Assembly: GCA_002811645.1 (NCBI GenBank)
Contig: PDIP01000004.1
Coordinates: 90,510-154,509 of the forward strand
Reading direction: 5' to 3'
Source of the DNA: Corallochytrium limacisporum
Lineage: Eukaryota > Opisthokonta
Length of the DNA: 64,000 nt
Under the pieces are notes generated by a model. It saw only the letters and a list, made by a program, of their open reading frames with translations, made no database searches and had not been told where the DNA came from. A program made the translations under genes and the position numbers. Below are positions 22,080 through 32,427 of this stretch, piece by piece. Each line of letters begins with the position of its first letter. Position 1 is the stretch's first letter.

Positions 22080-24359
22080 ATGTTAGCCGCAAGAGTATTG
22101 CGCGCTGCCCACCGCAGCGTGCCTCTTTTCGCCAGCACTACAGGTCGCATTGGCCGCGCATACACAACCGGTAAGGGACCAACTGTTGTGCCCGCCTTGC
22201 AGGTTCATGAGGAAGTACAGGAAGCTCTGAATGAGATGAAACCAGTGGTAGCATTGGAATCTACAATTATTGCACATGGAATGCCATATCCGAAAAACGT
22301 TGAGACAGCGGAAGAAGTTGCTAAAGTTATTCGTCGTAATGGCGCAATTCCAGCCACAATCGCGGTGATGGATGGCAAACTGAAGGTCGGGTTAGAGTCC
22401 GAGGCAGTCGAACGCTTGGGAAAAGCCGGCCGCAGTGTTCGCAAGATTTCCCGTCGTGACCTTGCCTATGCCATAAGCCACGATGAGATGGGTGCGACGA
22501 CAGTAAGTGCTACCATGATCGCAGCCAATTTGGCAGGTATTGAAGTATTTGTGACCGGGGGTATCGGTGGTGTACATCGGGATGTCGAAAGCACCTTGGA
22601 CATTAGTGCTGACATCACAGAATTGGGACGCACACCGGTATCGGTGGTCTGTTCTGGGGCGAAATCATTCTTGGACATCGAAAGAACTCTGGAGCTTCTA
22701 GAGACGCAGGGCGTCGCCGTTGGCACCTTTGGAAATACCTTTGATTTCCCGGCTTTCTTCACCCCATCTTCCGGATACAAGTCTCCATTCATGTTTGAAA
22801 CGTTTGAGGATGCGGCGAGCACAATTATGGCCGCTCGGGATCTCGGATTGCGTAATGGTACATTAATTGCAGTTCCCGTACCCGATGATGCTGCTCCACA
22901 GGCCATGATTGTCGAAGAATCCATTCAGAAGGCACTCCAAGAAGCTCATGAGGGAGGAGTCAAAGGAAAGGATATCACTCCCTATGTACTTGCACGAGTG
23001 CAAGAACTCACAGAAGGCAAGTCTCTGGTTGCGAATATTGCTCTGGTTTTGAACAACGCGCGCGTAGGAGCTGGCGTAGCTACAGCATTGACAAAACTCA
23101 GAAAGCAGACTTGCAAGGTCGCACCACCGGGGACTACGGAAGAGGATGAAATTTCCGGCTATGGTGTGTCGTCCAACCACAGTGATCCAGAGCTTGATAT
23201 TCCCCTTGACCGTCAAGGAGCTGGTACCGGTGCCCTCCCAACAGCCGGAACCGAGGCCACGCCAATTGAGGACGATGTTGAGATCACTGAGGAGGCGAAG
23301 ACCCTTGCAGATAAGCTGGCAGGAAGGCCTTTTGTTATTGGTGGTGCCGTGATCGATTATACTTGTGCACCAAAACCTGGACAACCCCTCATCTCCGGAA
23401 CCAGTAACCCAGGGCAAATCCATAAGAGCTTTGGCGGTGTGGCAAGGAATGTTGCGGAGGTTCTGGCCAGACTGGGGCGCCAACCCGTCCTGGTGACCGC
23501 TGTTGGTGACGACAAGTCTGCGGAGGACCTCATCGCAAACCTTAATGAGTGTGGGGTTAGCACTGATGGCCTTGTGCAATTGAAAAATGCTACGACTGCT
23601 CAGCACTGTGGGGTTTACACATCACATGGTGAATTGGTTGTTGCAATTGCTGACATGGATATCCTAACGGAAATGTCACCGAATATATTGTCGCGCTTCA
23701 CGGCAGCGTTGCGAAAGGCACCGCTTGTGTCATTCGATAGCAATCTCGGTAATGATGCAATGGCCTATGTTGCTAAGGTCTGCCACAATGCGAATGTGCC
23801 AATCTGGTTCGAACCAACATCATCAGTCAAGTGCAATAAGCCTATTGAGCTGAAAATCCTGGACAAACTGACCTACATTTCACCAAACATGGATGAATTG
23901 AAGACTATGGAAGCTGCAGTTATTGACCACTATCTGGGTGGACAAGAACGGTCGTATGGCCTGTGGATGGAGCAAAACTTCCCGCATCTGTACACTTGCC
24001 ATGAACAAATGCAAGGTGCTATGACACTCATTCAATATGTCCCGAATGTTATTGTCACAATGGGCCAACATGGTGTATTAGTTGTAAGCAAACATGGCGA
24101 TGATGAGATTGCGGCATCCCATCTTGATGCTCTGGAACTTGACCCGTCGCAACCTCTGAATGTCAGTGGCGCTGGAGACTCGATGGTGGGCGCAACCATC
24201 TGCGGACTTCTGGATGGCCATCCACTGAAGCAGAGCCTGATGTATGGATTGCAGGCAGCCAAGGAGAGCTTGTTGAGTCCCCATGCAGTGAGTCCAAAGC
24301 TGTCAGGAGAGAATTATACCCCGAAGTCGTTCTTCAAAGACTTCCATAACTTTATGTAG
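22080..24359 (+). CDS. Pseudouridine-5'-phosphate glycosidase / PfkB kinase fusion
   Basis: A 759-residue bifunctional enzyme for pseudouridine salvage. The N-terminal half (about 35-345) is PsuG, which splits pseudouridine 5'-phosphate into uracil and ribose 5-phosphate. It has VVALESTIIAHGMPYP with Glu60, GGIGGVHR with His166, and SGAKSFLDIERTLE with Lys195, the Schiff-base lysine of the family. The C-terminal half (about 415-740) is a PfkB-type sugar kinase with an N-terminal GGAVIDY motif and the catalytic GAGD with Asp700, expected to phosphorylate pseudouridine as PsuK does. Fusions in this order are known in eukaryotes. The start at 22080 is the first ATG; the next 30 residues are rich in Arg, Ala, Ser and Thr without acidic residues, which suggests a mitochondrial presequence. 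The gene converges with eEF1B beta 108 bp downstream. Confidence 0.92.
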   Translation: MLAARVLRAAHRSVPLFASTTGRIGRAYTTGKGPTVVPALQVHEEVQEALNEMKPVVALESTIIAHGMPYPKNVETAEEVAKVIRRNGAIPATIAVMDGKLKVGLESEAVERLGKAGRSVRKISRRDLAYAISHDEMGATTVSATMIAANLAGIEVFVTGGIGGVHRDVESTLDISADITELGRTPVSVVCSGAKSFLDIERTLELLETQGVAVGTFGNTFDFPAFFTPSSGYKSPFMFETFEDAASTIMAARDLGLRNGTLIAVPVPDDAAPQAMIVEESIQKALQEAHEGGVKGKDITPYVLARVQELTEGKSLVANIALVLNNARVGAGVATALTKLRKQTCKVAPPGTTEEDEISGYGVSSNHSDPELDIPLDRQGAGTGALPTAGTEATPIEDDVEITEEAKTLADKLAGRPFVIGGAVIDYTCAPKPGQPLISGTSNPGQIHKSFGGVARNVAEVLARLGRQPVLVTAVGDDKSAEDLIANLNECGVSTDGLVQLKNATTAQHCGVYTSHGELVVAIADMDILTEMSPNILSRFTAALRKAPLVSFDSNLGNDAMAYVAKVCHNANVPIWFEPTSSVKCNKPIELKILDKLTYISPNMDELKTMEAAVIDHYLGGQERSYGLWMEQNFPHLYTCHEQMQGAMTLIQYVPNVIVTMGQHGVLVVSKHGDDEIAASHLDALELDPSQPLNVSGAGDSMVGATICGLLDGHPLKQSLMYGLQAAKESLLSPHAVSPKLSGENYTPKSFFKDFHNFM

Positions 24360-24467
24360 ACATGAAGAAAACTAGTAGCAATTACGAACACACACTTTAA
24401 CATATTCTGCAAAAGGATGCACTTCCTGAGTGCTGTCTATTCCAGAAGACTTCCCAAGCTTTCCCAT

Positions 24468-24881
24468 TTAGATCTTGTTGAAGGCAGCAATGTCCATGGA
24501 CTGCACGTAGTCCTCCAGACCCTCGATCTCCTCCTGCAAGAAGTCAGTACCGACCTTGTCATCTTCAACAACGGCGTTGATCTGAAGCTTCTTGATGCCA
24601 TAACCGATGTCGATCAGCTTCGCAGCACCCCATACCAGACCTTCGGTCTCAATGGCGCGGACAGCCTTCTCGAGCTCGTCCATTGGGGTCTCGTCATCCC
24701 AAGGCTTGACGTCAATGAGAAGAGAGGACTTGGCAACCACAGCCGGTTTCTTGGCCTTCTTCTCTTCATAGGCCTTAATGCGCTCAGCCTTCAGGGCTTC
24801 GGCTTCGGCGTCGTCGCCGTCATCTCCGAAGAGATCGATGTCGTCTTCCTCTACGGTAGGCTTGGTGTCCTTGTCTGTCAT
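24468..24881 (-). CDS. EEF1B: Translation elongation factor eEF1B beta, short form
   Basis: The guanine-nucleotide exchange subunit that reloads eEF1A with GTP. The 137-residue product has the acidic DDIDLFGDD segment (residues 13-21), the [24 protein letters not shown] block, and the catalytic exchange domain ending in [14 protein letters not shown], all nearly identical to animal eEF1B. It lacks the N-terminal GST-C-like domain of about 80-90 residues that normally binds eEF1B gamma, so it is shorter than the usual 200-230. The ATG at 24881 is 5 residues before the acidic region. No frame with that domain was found upstream, though an upstream exon cannot be ruled out because a TACAG acceptor-like site lies 11 bases before the ATG. 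The gene is divergent from NUP205. Confidence 0.93.
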   Translation of the reverse strand: MTDKDTKPTVEEDDIDLFGDDGDDAEAEALKAERIKAYEEKKAKKPAVVAKSSLLIDVKPWDDETPMDELEKAVRAIETEGLVWGAAKLIDIGYGIKKLQINAVVEDDKVGTDFLQEEIEGLEDYVQSMDIAAFNKI

Positions 24882-26095
24882 TTTGATAGACTGTACGATA
24901 AGTTAGTGTACTACGCGAAGGTTTCAAACGGTCGATGCCAGTTCTTATCCCTCTGAAATAACCTTATGGATTGACGGCTACGCAACTGCTCTGTACACAG
25001 TGCCACTGCGGCATGGTTGGACGCATGGTCTTCACTATGGGATCCAATCTTGCATTTCGACAGGCGGCACTCTCAGGGGTATTTGTGACACGGCCTCAAG
25101 TCACACAGTCAAGCCTCTCGAGCGCAAGAATAAACAAAAGAGCTACTTGGTTGTTTCGCGGACCCACTTGTTCGGAACACACACTCACACGCACTACAGT
25201 CGCATGGGTTGGGCAAAAAGCCCATCTGTGTAACATTGAAAGATCCGAAGCGAGCCGAGAGCGGAGAGATCTCTACCTGCACACACGACTGAAACAATCA
25301 ACAACACACACTTGCAAGTGAGGACTGTGGCACTCCTCCCGAGGGAGTGGAATGAGCACGCTCTTGTTTCCCTACCTGTTTGTGGGTCACAGGCCGCAGG
25401 TGCTTAAGGGTGCTCGGACCTGCTAGCAGACTCGCGGAACAAAGTATATCAAATACACACATGGCCGGACTAATCAATATTTTTCAAGAGACCGTGGCAC
25501 AAAAGCCACTGTGGTCAATGAAAACCCTGAGTGCAAAGGTAACCGAGTTGTATATTCTTTCCTAGCCCTTTGTTTTCAATTGTTGCGTTTTCCGGTCGGC
25601 GTAATGCGTTCAGCTCAGTAGCCAACACGCGGTCCGTTTACTCCATGCTTCTTCTGAGGCACCGCTGCTCCTAACTAGGTCCATCGTTGTGAAAGTGAAT
25701 CCCTTCGGCCCGCCCCGGGGGAGGGGGGGGGAGGTAAAGGGGGCCTCTGCCGTTGCTTTTCCTTTTCCCACTAGCTCGGTCCGGGTTTTGGCGCGCTCTG
25801 TGGCGAAGCAACCGTACCCTACGCTGACTTCTGGTCTTGATACCTGGCTTGTCGGTGCGCTGCGCGCAAGGGGGGATCGGTTGAAAGGCGTGCTGCGGTA
25901 GTCCAGACGGGGCACTCGTGTGGCCAAATGTATACCTATTTCGTGGATGACACGCAGAGACGAGAGTAATATGGGAACAGACATCCACCATTGTGTTATA
26001 GGACATGGCAAGGCATCGGGCCATCACAAGTACCTAATGTGTAGAGACAATGTATAGTAGTTGAGGTGAGCAGAACAGATCAGTGAGCAGCCAAA
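24882..26095. promoter_or_regulatory. Divergent spacer between eEF1B beta and NUP205
   Basis: A 1.2-kb spacer between two genes facing away from each other, so it must hold both promoters. It contains a C/G palindrome at 25709-25733 (CCCGCCCC, then GGGGGAGGGGGGGG), about 365 bp upstream of NUP205. No open frame has a recognisable product. Confidence 0.5.
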
Positions 26096-29000
26096 ATGCC
26101 CACTTCGGACACACGAGACATGGTGGTGTCCATGGAACACCCTGGACGTCTGATCAATGATGCAATTGAATCCATACTGGGTGGATACGGATCTGATGCA
26201 TACTTGCGGGACCTCCTGTCGAGATATCACAATGATTTTGTTAAACCATTAGACAACAATGGACCTGACCCTGGAGATCGCAGCCAACTGAGAGGTACTG
26301 ACGTTCTATATGCTGGGAGGACCAAGCAATACATTACCCAGGAGTTCAAAGACCTTGTCTGCAATCTAAGTGATGCCCTGAAGCTGAATGAAAGGGAATG
26401 CGCAGGGTTTCTTTTGCAAGCCCTGGGAGCTGCTGGTGATGACCGCAGCGCAGCCACGCAACATGCTATCGGATCATATGGGGACACCCGCATTCAGTTC
26501 TTGGAAGCTTACACAATGCTGCTTCGCATCGGCAGCGGCTATGTAGATGCTCCAGCGGAGGCGACCGGTGTCGTTAGGAAGGCTCTGTCCAGCGTGTTTG
26601 CGAGCGGCAATATATTCAACAACATTTTTGCTGCCTATGAACGCTGTTTGAATTCTGCCAGGGACATGCCACAGCAGGTGCGAAACATTAGGCTAAAGAG
26701 TATCGAATTGGAATTGTTCCATCTTGGCAAGGTGTTGTACTATGCCAGTGAGTACGCCGGGGGGTTATCAGCTGACGACATCAGTAACGCATTGCAGTTG
26801 ACCCGGAAGGTTGCCCAGATGACACCACAATCTGGAGCAGGCAACAGTGGACAACAGGACCAAGAATTCACTGACTTTCTTCAATCGGTAAACCCTTCTG
26901 TTCAAGCCGCAATCATGTTTGCCATGTTCAAGACAGTGATCATGTACGTAAAACCATGGAGCAGTCTTGGGAGTACGTCTGCGGACGATGAATTCAGACT
27001 GGCAGAAGCAGCACGTGAATTTGAGGAATCTTTCTCGACCCTGAATACTAGCGTGGGGAGTAGAACCGACATTCCAGAATCCATGCGGGACGTGTTAGAG
27101 ATGTGTGCTGCCCTTGCTCAGCAGTTTGTGCTCGATGCCTCAGTCATGGGTGAGGAAGGCCGTCGCAACAGTCTGAACCGCGGCCTATCACTGCTGTCGA
27201 CGCAGTTGTTGCAGAGTCCCTATTTTGGAGCCAGTGATATTGACCGGGATGTCTTCTTAGCTCTGATGGATGATTACCTGCAGTTGTACCTTGAGAAGAG
27301 AGAAAACGTCGTGGACGTCCGGGAACAAATTAGTCTTGCTCGCGACCAGGAGATCGAACTACAACAAAACCAAGAGCTTGGTGTCCAAGATGAGCAGGTG
27401 GCCATGGATCCGTCCATGTACAGAACCGTCTCTGAGCTTTTCAGGTTTGCGGAGGCACTGTATGCAAGTAGTGCACCTCTTTCGGAAGCTCTCTGGCTTC
27501 AGAATGGAAATGCGGTACTGCAAGTACTGGTACAATCCGATGCGGACATGCCATATGATCTGTTACCGTCATATCTCAAAATGCTGGCTGCACTGGCACA
27601 GACATCTACGGGAGCTTCACACATATTTAGCATGCTAAACCAGTCACAGAGACAGGGTATTGCTCACGCTGTGTTCCAGCATGACAAACTCCGACGTCTC
27701 TGCTGGGAGTTCTTCTTCTCTACGCTGTTGGTTGGATACATTGAAGAGTTTTCAAAGTATGCCAATGGTTCGGGTATAGGAATGCTTGGGTCCAGTGGGC
27801 ACGCAGATCAGGCACTCAGTCTTGACCAGGGAGAAGAAGAGTTAATACTCTCATTCTTGCAGCTTATTGCTGCTGTGAGTAAACAGAACGATGCGTCGTG
27901 TAGGATGATGTTACGTGGATGGGGGGCTGATCCCTTGCAACTACTAATCACCTTCCTCACATTGCCCACAGACGCGAAGGTGAAGACTTACTTGCTGAAG
28001 GTGCTAACAGCATTCGCCAGTGATGCAGACGGCAGACAAAGGATTTGGTATGCTGTAGATCAGCACCACCTGCTGGAAAACTTTTTCATTCCCGAATTTG
28101 AGATTCGGGAGGCCCAGATGCAGTCATACCCAATCACTCTAGAGTTTCTAAATCTATTGAATTCACTTTTGGACCAATTGCCACCAAAAGATTTCCAGCC
28201 AGGAGGATTGCAACAAGCAGATGATAGCATGCTAAGAACATACGCTCAATATGTTCGGGATCGATTGCTTCGCAAGATCACTCTGCGAAACTTCAAAAAT
28301 AGCTATGAGCGACTGTCGTTCTTTACGACTGCCTTTTCATTAATCAAGAAAATGTTGGTACAATTTCTCGATGAGGTTGAAAATGAGAATCGGGCAATGA
28401 AGAGTGACCAGACCGAAGAGCAAGAGAGAAGCCGCATGGCTCAGGGAGTAGATCGTCGTCGAATCGAGGCAGGAGTGGACTTGCTCTCGACGCTCATGCG
28501 ACCGTCAGATTTCTTGTATGACATCCTGAGCGTCTTCCGATCTGCAGAAGCGACATATGTACAGCTTGTTCAAAACAACTTTGCCATTGACACGGTGGAG
28601 GGTCAGAACATGAAGTCTGCGGTTCCCGAGGCTCTGGATGCAATCCTTGATGTCCTGGGCATGATCCTCGCGCGCGAAGACGTGTTGCTTAATGACCAGC
28701 AAACTGTTCGTGGACTGAACGGTGCATTGGGCCTTTGCAAGAGCATACTCACTGTGCAAGTTGACCACCTCACATACGGAGGTGTTGGTGACCAGCGGGA
28801 CTCAACGGACCATATTGTTGTTGTCATTGGCAGAATGATGATCCACACAGAGATCATGCAGGGAGCACTGTCTCAAAAGGCGATGCACGTGCTTCACTCC
28901 ATGTGCGGTAGGCCACAGGTGGCTGAACAAGTTCTCGCGATTATTGCCCAAAGCGAATCTAGTGTTACTATCCTTGAAGGTGTCAGGAAGCTGTTTACTA

Positions 29001-32000
29001 AGCCCCCAATGAATGAGACTGGATCGGCAACATTGGCCAATGCTGTAAAGGAAGATGAAGTCTATACCCCACCCTCGAAGACCTTGCAGATCACAATGTT
29101 GCAAACTCTCCAGGAGTGGCTTGAGGGTCCGGGCCGCAACCTGGCACTCTGGCTCCTCGGCTTCAAGGCGAATCAGAGCATGAAGCAACTGTACTTGGAC
29201 AATCCGCCAGATGGACTTTTGTCGGAATTTGCAGATATGCTTCAACAGCTTGTTGGTGATGATTTGGCGTCAAGCGCAGATTCCTTAAGGATGCTCCTAG
29301 CATCACCATCTGTGTATGGCATAATATTCCGCATTTTGTACCATTTAATGAGTTCGCCAGACACTCAAGAAATCACCTTCCACTTCTTGCATAGCATGGG
29401 ACATTTGATCTTTGTGCATTTGCAAAGCTTGGCTCTGCGGAATATAGGAGCGCAGCGCGTTCAGGAGCAAGGGGCCCTCATGTTAATCAAAGTGTCTCGC
29501 AGTGATACCTATTTGCTGAAAACTTACGCGAACATTCTGCATTTCGCTGAGCGCACTGATAACCGACTAGTCCTTGAGACCAATGTTAATTTCCTGATTA
29601 TGAACAACAATTTCCAGATTCAAGACCATCCCATTGGGGATGCACATCAACGCCAGCAGAGTCTTCCGATTCTGCAGCTTTTGGAATTGCAGAGCCTGAA
29701 GATTATGGAGCCCGCAGAAATTAATGCGAGGTACTTTACAAAGACGGCCATGGAATATTTCATGTTCACGGACCCATATAGTGGTGCCTCAGTATATGAT
29801 ATGCCGGCTTTGCAGGAGTATCTTATAGGAGAGGTCCGGAGACTCGGTGGCTCCTATGGCGAGGCTGTCCTCCTAGAGGAAGCTGAAAGCCTATACCAAT
29901 ATGCGGATTCCTACAATGAACACAAGCTTCGCCTCAGCGCCACCAATGCATATCTGGATGCCTGGAGACAGATCCTTGAAGTTACGCTCATCAGCAGTAA
30001 CGAAATCATATGCAGCGAAAGCAGTGGTTTCATTGCTCTGCAAACCATCGCGCAAGACCTGCTGCAGAAGATCAAGAATTGCAGTGATGGTTTGTACCAG
30101 AACCTGGCACGTAGTCTCACTATCTGCATGAATCGTCTTAGTCGGCACCCATGTATTGATCAGATGACAGGAGAGCAGTTCCGAGGCTTCCTGTCGCAGT
30201 TCAGCGCTTGCTATGTCAGCCGATCCCTTGATCGAGAGAGCCGCCTCCACCTCGCAGTCGCGCTAACAGACCTGATGCGCGTAGTCACGGAGGAGACCCG
30301 CGCAGACCCACAGAACTTGGACCGAGAAGGATCCATGTTTAGCAGCTCGAGCCTAACAGCAGAACCTGCGAAACAGCGCTTCCTGACGTCGGTGTTGTCG
30401 AAGGAATTGACGAACTTAGTCAGTCATTTCATCCGCGATGCGCTGTATAGTGATCGGGCTCTGCGTGCACTTGCGCTTATGGCCATCAGCGCCCTTTGCC
30501 GTGCAGATGCCAGCGGACGGTGCCTGCAGTACTTGATTGATGGTACCGGGGGTAGTGCACGCTCAGCCGAACGCCCCTTGAAGGCTCTAGTCACAGGTAT
30601 CACCAGTGAAGATGTTGATATCAATGGTGCACTACGCAGGCATCAGCTTGGTCAAGTTAACAGTTATGCTCTCGAATGCAAGCTTGCACTTCTTCTACAT
30701 GTGTCCATGAGCAGGGATGGCTGCATGACCCTGGTGCAGGAGGGCATCCTCCGAGTCATCGCTGATCTTAAGTTCCCCAGTAGTAGGCCTTCTCGTTCTG
30801 CGAGCATCTCCAGTGCAGGTGACGTTCGTGTTTGGTCGGACACACCTTTCCTGCTGCCTCCTGCCGGCACTGGTGGCACTGGCGGCGGACTGCCTTTATT
30901 GACCGGATCAGCGGCTAGTACCACTAATGTCATCAGTGTGTACGGCCAGCAGGGTGCAGGATCGCAGCCGGGAGTCATTGGCATGCCTTTCCTGGACCGT
31001 GAAGTGCCCCAGATGATTGCAGAGCTGAAGGCAGTAGCAAACCCAGAGCTGCAGATTTATCAGACACTGGCCACGCCTATCTGGCGATTGCTGTTGATGA
31101 TTGGACACTACTACGGCTCGCGTCAGGAAAGCCGTGGACGCCCTATTCGTGCTGGTGCGACTGACCTTAATGACCGAGACATGGGTTACTCGGGAGTCCA
31201 AGGCACCATCCGTCAAGGTTTCTTGATGTGCGTCAGCAGCCACATGGAGACCATTGGTTCGATCCTGCGCGACAAGTTCTACTCAAGCGATCTACATGAC
31301 GTCGAAGAACTGCACTATACTGTGCGTGTGGCCGACCGCGCTCTACAACTAAGCGTGGCGTCCCAGGATGAGGACAACATGAGTTTAGTGGAGTTGGTAC
31401 CTCTCCGCATTCAGCTCGTTCAACTGCTGACTGGACTCTCTAAGGCACAAGCAATGGCCGAAGTGGTGGCTCCATTGGGCTCAGCATTCCTCGCTGTTGC
31501 TATCGATGCTCACGCCGCAAATATGACCTCCTTACACCTGGGCTTGATTGCCAGCTTGTTCAGCAGTGTCCGCTTGATGGCCAGCGAAAATCTACTGCCA
31601 CACAGTGCTGCTGATGCCCAAGCAGGGGGTAACACCCACACCGACCAATTTGTTGCCATTGCCACGGCCTTTCTGCAGAACGCGGTGTCTGGCTTCGAAG
31701 AAGGCTGGCACCGGACCGCCGAGATACACCAGGACCTCCGACAAGTGGACGCGAAGCTGAGCGGTACAGATAGCCTTGGTGCGTCCGACGAAGTCACCAG
31801 CACCGACCTGCTCGACAAGTATTTCTGCCGCCGTATGACGGATCCGGAGCGCATTACGGAGACCGTGGAAGGTCCGATGGTTACGAACAGGCGCCTGCGG
31901 AACCACATGGTTGCTGCCCTGAACTACGCCCGCAGTAGGACTGCAGCGCTGAAGGAAGGTGTAGAGAATGCGATTCTACTCCTGAAGGCCTTGCTTCCGG

Positions 32001-32242
32001 CGGCGTCCGCTGTCAAGGACATCCCTGAGCACCGCGAAGTACGCGAGGTGCTCCACAAAGTATTGCTGCTTCAGAGCAAAACCCAGAACGATGATGGCGC
32101 TTCAACTGCTCGGAAGCAATTGCAAGCCGAACTTTCTTCAACACTGTCCTTTGCAACGTTTGTGACCCATGAGGTGCTGCGAACTCTTGGAGACAGTGGT
32201 AATAGACTGACCGATGGGGGACCTTCCATGGCCAACGAATGA
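26096..32242 (+). CDS. NUP205: Nucleoporin NUP205/Nup192 family
   Basis: A very large alpha-solenoid scaffold nucleoporin of the inner ring of the nuclear pore complex. The 2,048-residue length matches human NUP205 (about 2,010). The best blocks are the segment near residues 385-440 (VFLALMDDYLQLYLEKRENV and following), PYDLLPSYLKMLAALAQ near 483, the EEELILSFLQLIAAVSKQND block near 580, and LEFLNLLNSLLDQLP near 685. These follow the order in NUP205. The rest is helical repeat with low conservation. A Ser/Gly-rich loop lies near residues 1560-1615. The frame is open for over 6 kb without introns, starting from an ATG in AAAATGCC. It converges with NOP56 185 bp downstream. NUP188 is a distant relative, but the blocks fit NUP205 better. 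Confidence 0.9.
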   Translation: MPTSDTRDMVVSMEHPGRLINDAIESILGGYGSDAYLRDLLSRYHNDFVKPLDNNGPDPGDRSQLRGTDVLYAGRTKQYITQEFKDLVCNLSDALKLNERECAGFLLQALGAAGDDRSAATQHAIGSYGDTRIQFLEAYTMLLRIGSGYVDAPAEATGVVRKALSSVFASGNIFNNIFAAYERCLNSARDMPQQVRNIRLKSIELELFHLGKVLYYASEYAGGLSADDISNALQLTRKVAQMTPQSGAGNSGQQDQEFTDFLQSVNPSVQAAIMFAMFKTVIMYVKPWSSLGSTSADDEFRLAEAAREFEESFSTLNTSVGSRTDIPESMRDVLEMCAALAQQFVLDASVMGEEGRRNSLNRGLSLLSTQLLQSPYFGASDIDRDVFLALMDDYLQLYLEKRENVVDVREQISLARDQEIELQQNQELGVQDEQVAMDPSMYRTVSELFRFAEALYASSAPLSEALWLQNGNAVLQVLVQSDADMPYDLLPSYLKMLAALAQTSTGASHIFSMLNQSQRQGIAHAVFQHDKLRRLCWEFFFSTLLVGYIEEFSKYANGSGIGMLGSSGHADQALSLDQGEEELILSFLQLIAAVSKQNDASCRMMLRGWGADPLQLLITFLTLPTDAKVKTYLLKVLTAFASDADGRQRIWYAVDQHHLLENFFIPEFEIREAQMQSYPITLEFLNLLNSLLDQLPPKDFQPGGLQQADDSMLRTYAQYVRDRLLRKITLRNFKNSYERLSFFTTAFSLIKKMLVQFLDEVENENRAMKSDQTEEQERSRMAQGVDRRRIEAGVDLLSTLMRPSDFLYDILSVFRSAEATYVQLVQNNFAIDTVEGQNMKSAVPEALDAILDVLGMILAREDVLLNDQQTVRGLNGALGLCKSILTVQVDHLTYGGVGDQRDSTDHIVVVIGRMMIHTEIMQGALSQKAMHVLHSMCGRPQVAEQVLAIIAQSESSVTILEGVRKLFTKPPMNETGSATLANAVKEDEVYTPPSKTLQITMLQTLQEWLEGPGRNLALWLLGFKANQSMKQLYLDNPPDGLLSEFADMLQQLVGDDLASSADSLRMLLASPSVYGIIFRILYHLMSSPDTQEITFHFLHSMGHLIFVHLQSLALRNIGAQRVQEQGALMLIKVSRSDTYLLKTYANILHFAERTDNRLVLETNVNFLIMNNNFQIQDHPIGDAHQRQQSLPILQLLELQSLKIMEPAEINARYFTKTAMEYFMFTDPYSGASVYDMPALQEYLIGEVRRLGGSYGEAVLLEEAESLYQYADSYNEHKLRLSATNAYLDAWRQILEVTLISSNEIICSESSGFIALQTIAQDLLQKIKNCSDGLYQNLARSLTICMNRLSRHPCIDQMTGEQFRGFLSQFSACYVSRSLDRESRLHLAVALTDLMRVVTEETRADPQNLDREGSMFSSSSLTAEPAKQRFLTSVLSKELTNLVSHFIRDALYSDRALRALALMAISALCRADASGRCLQYLIDGTGGSARSAERPLKALVTGITSEDVDINGALRRHQLGQVNSYALECKLALLLHVSMSRDGCMTLVQEGILRVIADLKFPSSRPSRSASISSAGDVRVWSDTPFLLPPAGTGGTGGGLPLLTGSAASTTNVISVYGQQGAGSQPGVIGMPFLDREVPQMIAELKAVANPELQIYQTLATPIWRLLLMIGHYYGSRQESRGRPIRAGATDLNDRDMGYSGVQGTIRQGFLMCVSSHMETIGSILRDKFYSSDLHDVEELHYTVRVADRALQLSVASQDEDNMSLVELVPLRIQLVQLLTGLSKAQAMAEVVAPLGSAFLAVAIDAHAANMTSLHLGLIASLFSSVRLMASENLLPHSAADAQAGGNTHTDQFVAIATAFLQNAVSGFEEGWHRTAEIHQDLRQVDAKLSGTDSLGASDEVTSTDLLDKYFCRRMTDPERITETVEGPMVTNRRLRNHMVAALNYARSRTAALKEGVENAILLLKALLPAASAVKDIPEHREVREVLHKVLLLQSKTQNDDGASTARKQLQAELSSTLSFATFVTHEVLRTLGDSGNRLTDGGPSMANE

Positions 32243-32427
32243 GAAGCAACAACCGCTACAAAGTGTCAAAATCCAAAATACAATCATAACTAGAAATGGA
32301 CATAATTTGACATTGCTACAGATACGTGAAATAGTGTGCATTCTAATGGAACTGGTGTTTTCGATTTACGCTTACAGCTCTACTGGGCGAGCTGTCCTTA
32401 ACAGTTTGACAGATATGAGCGTGTCGC

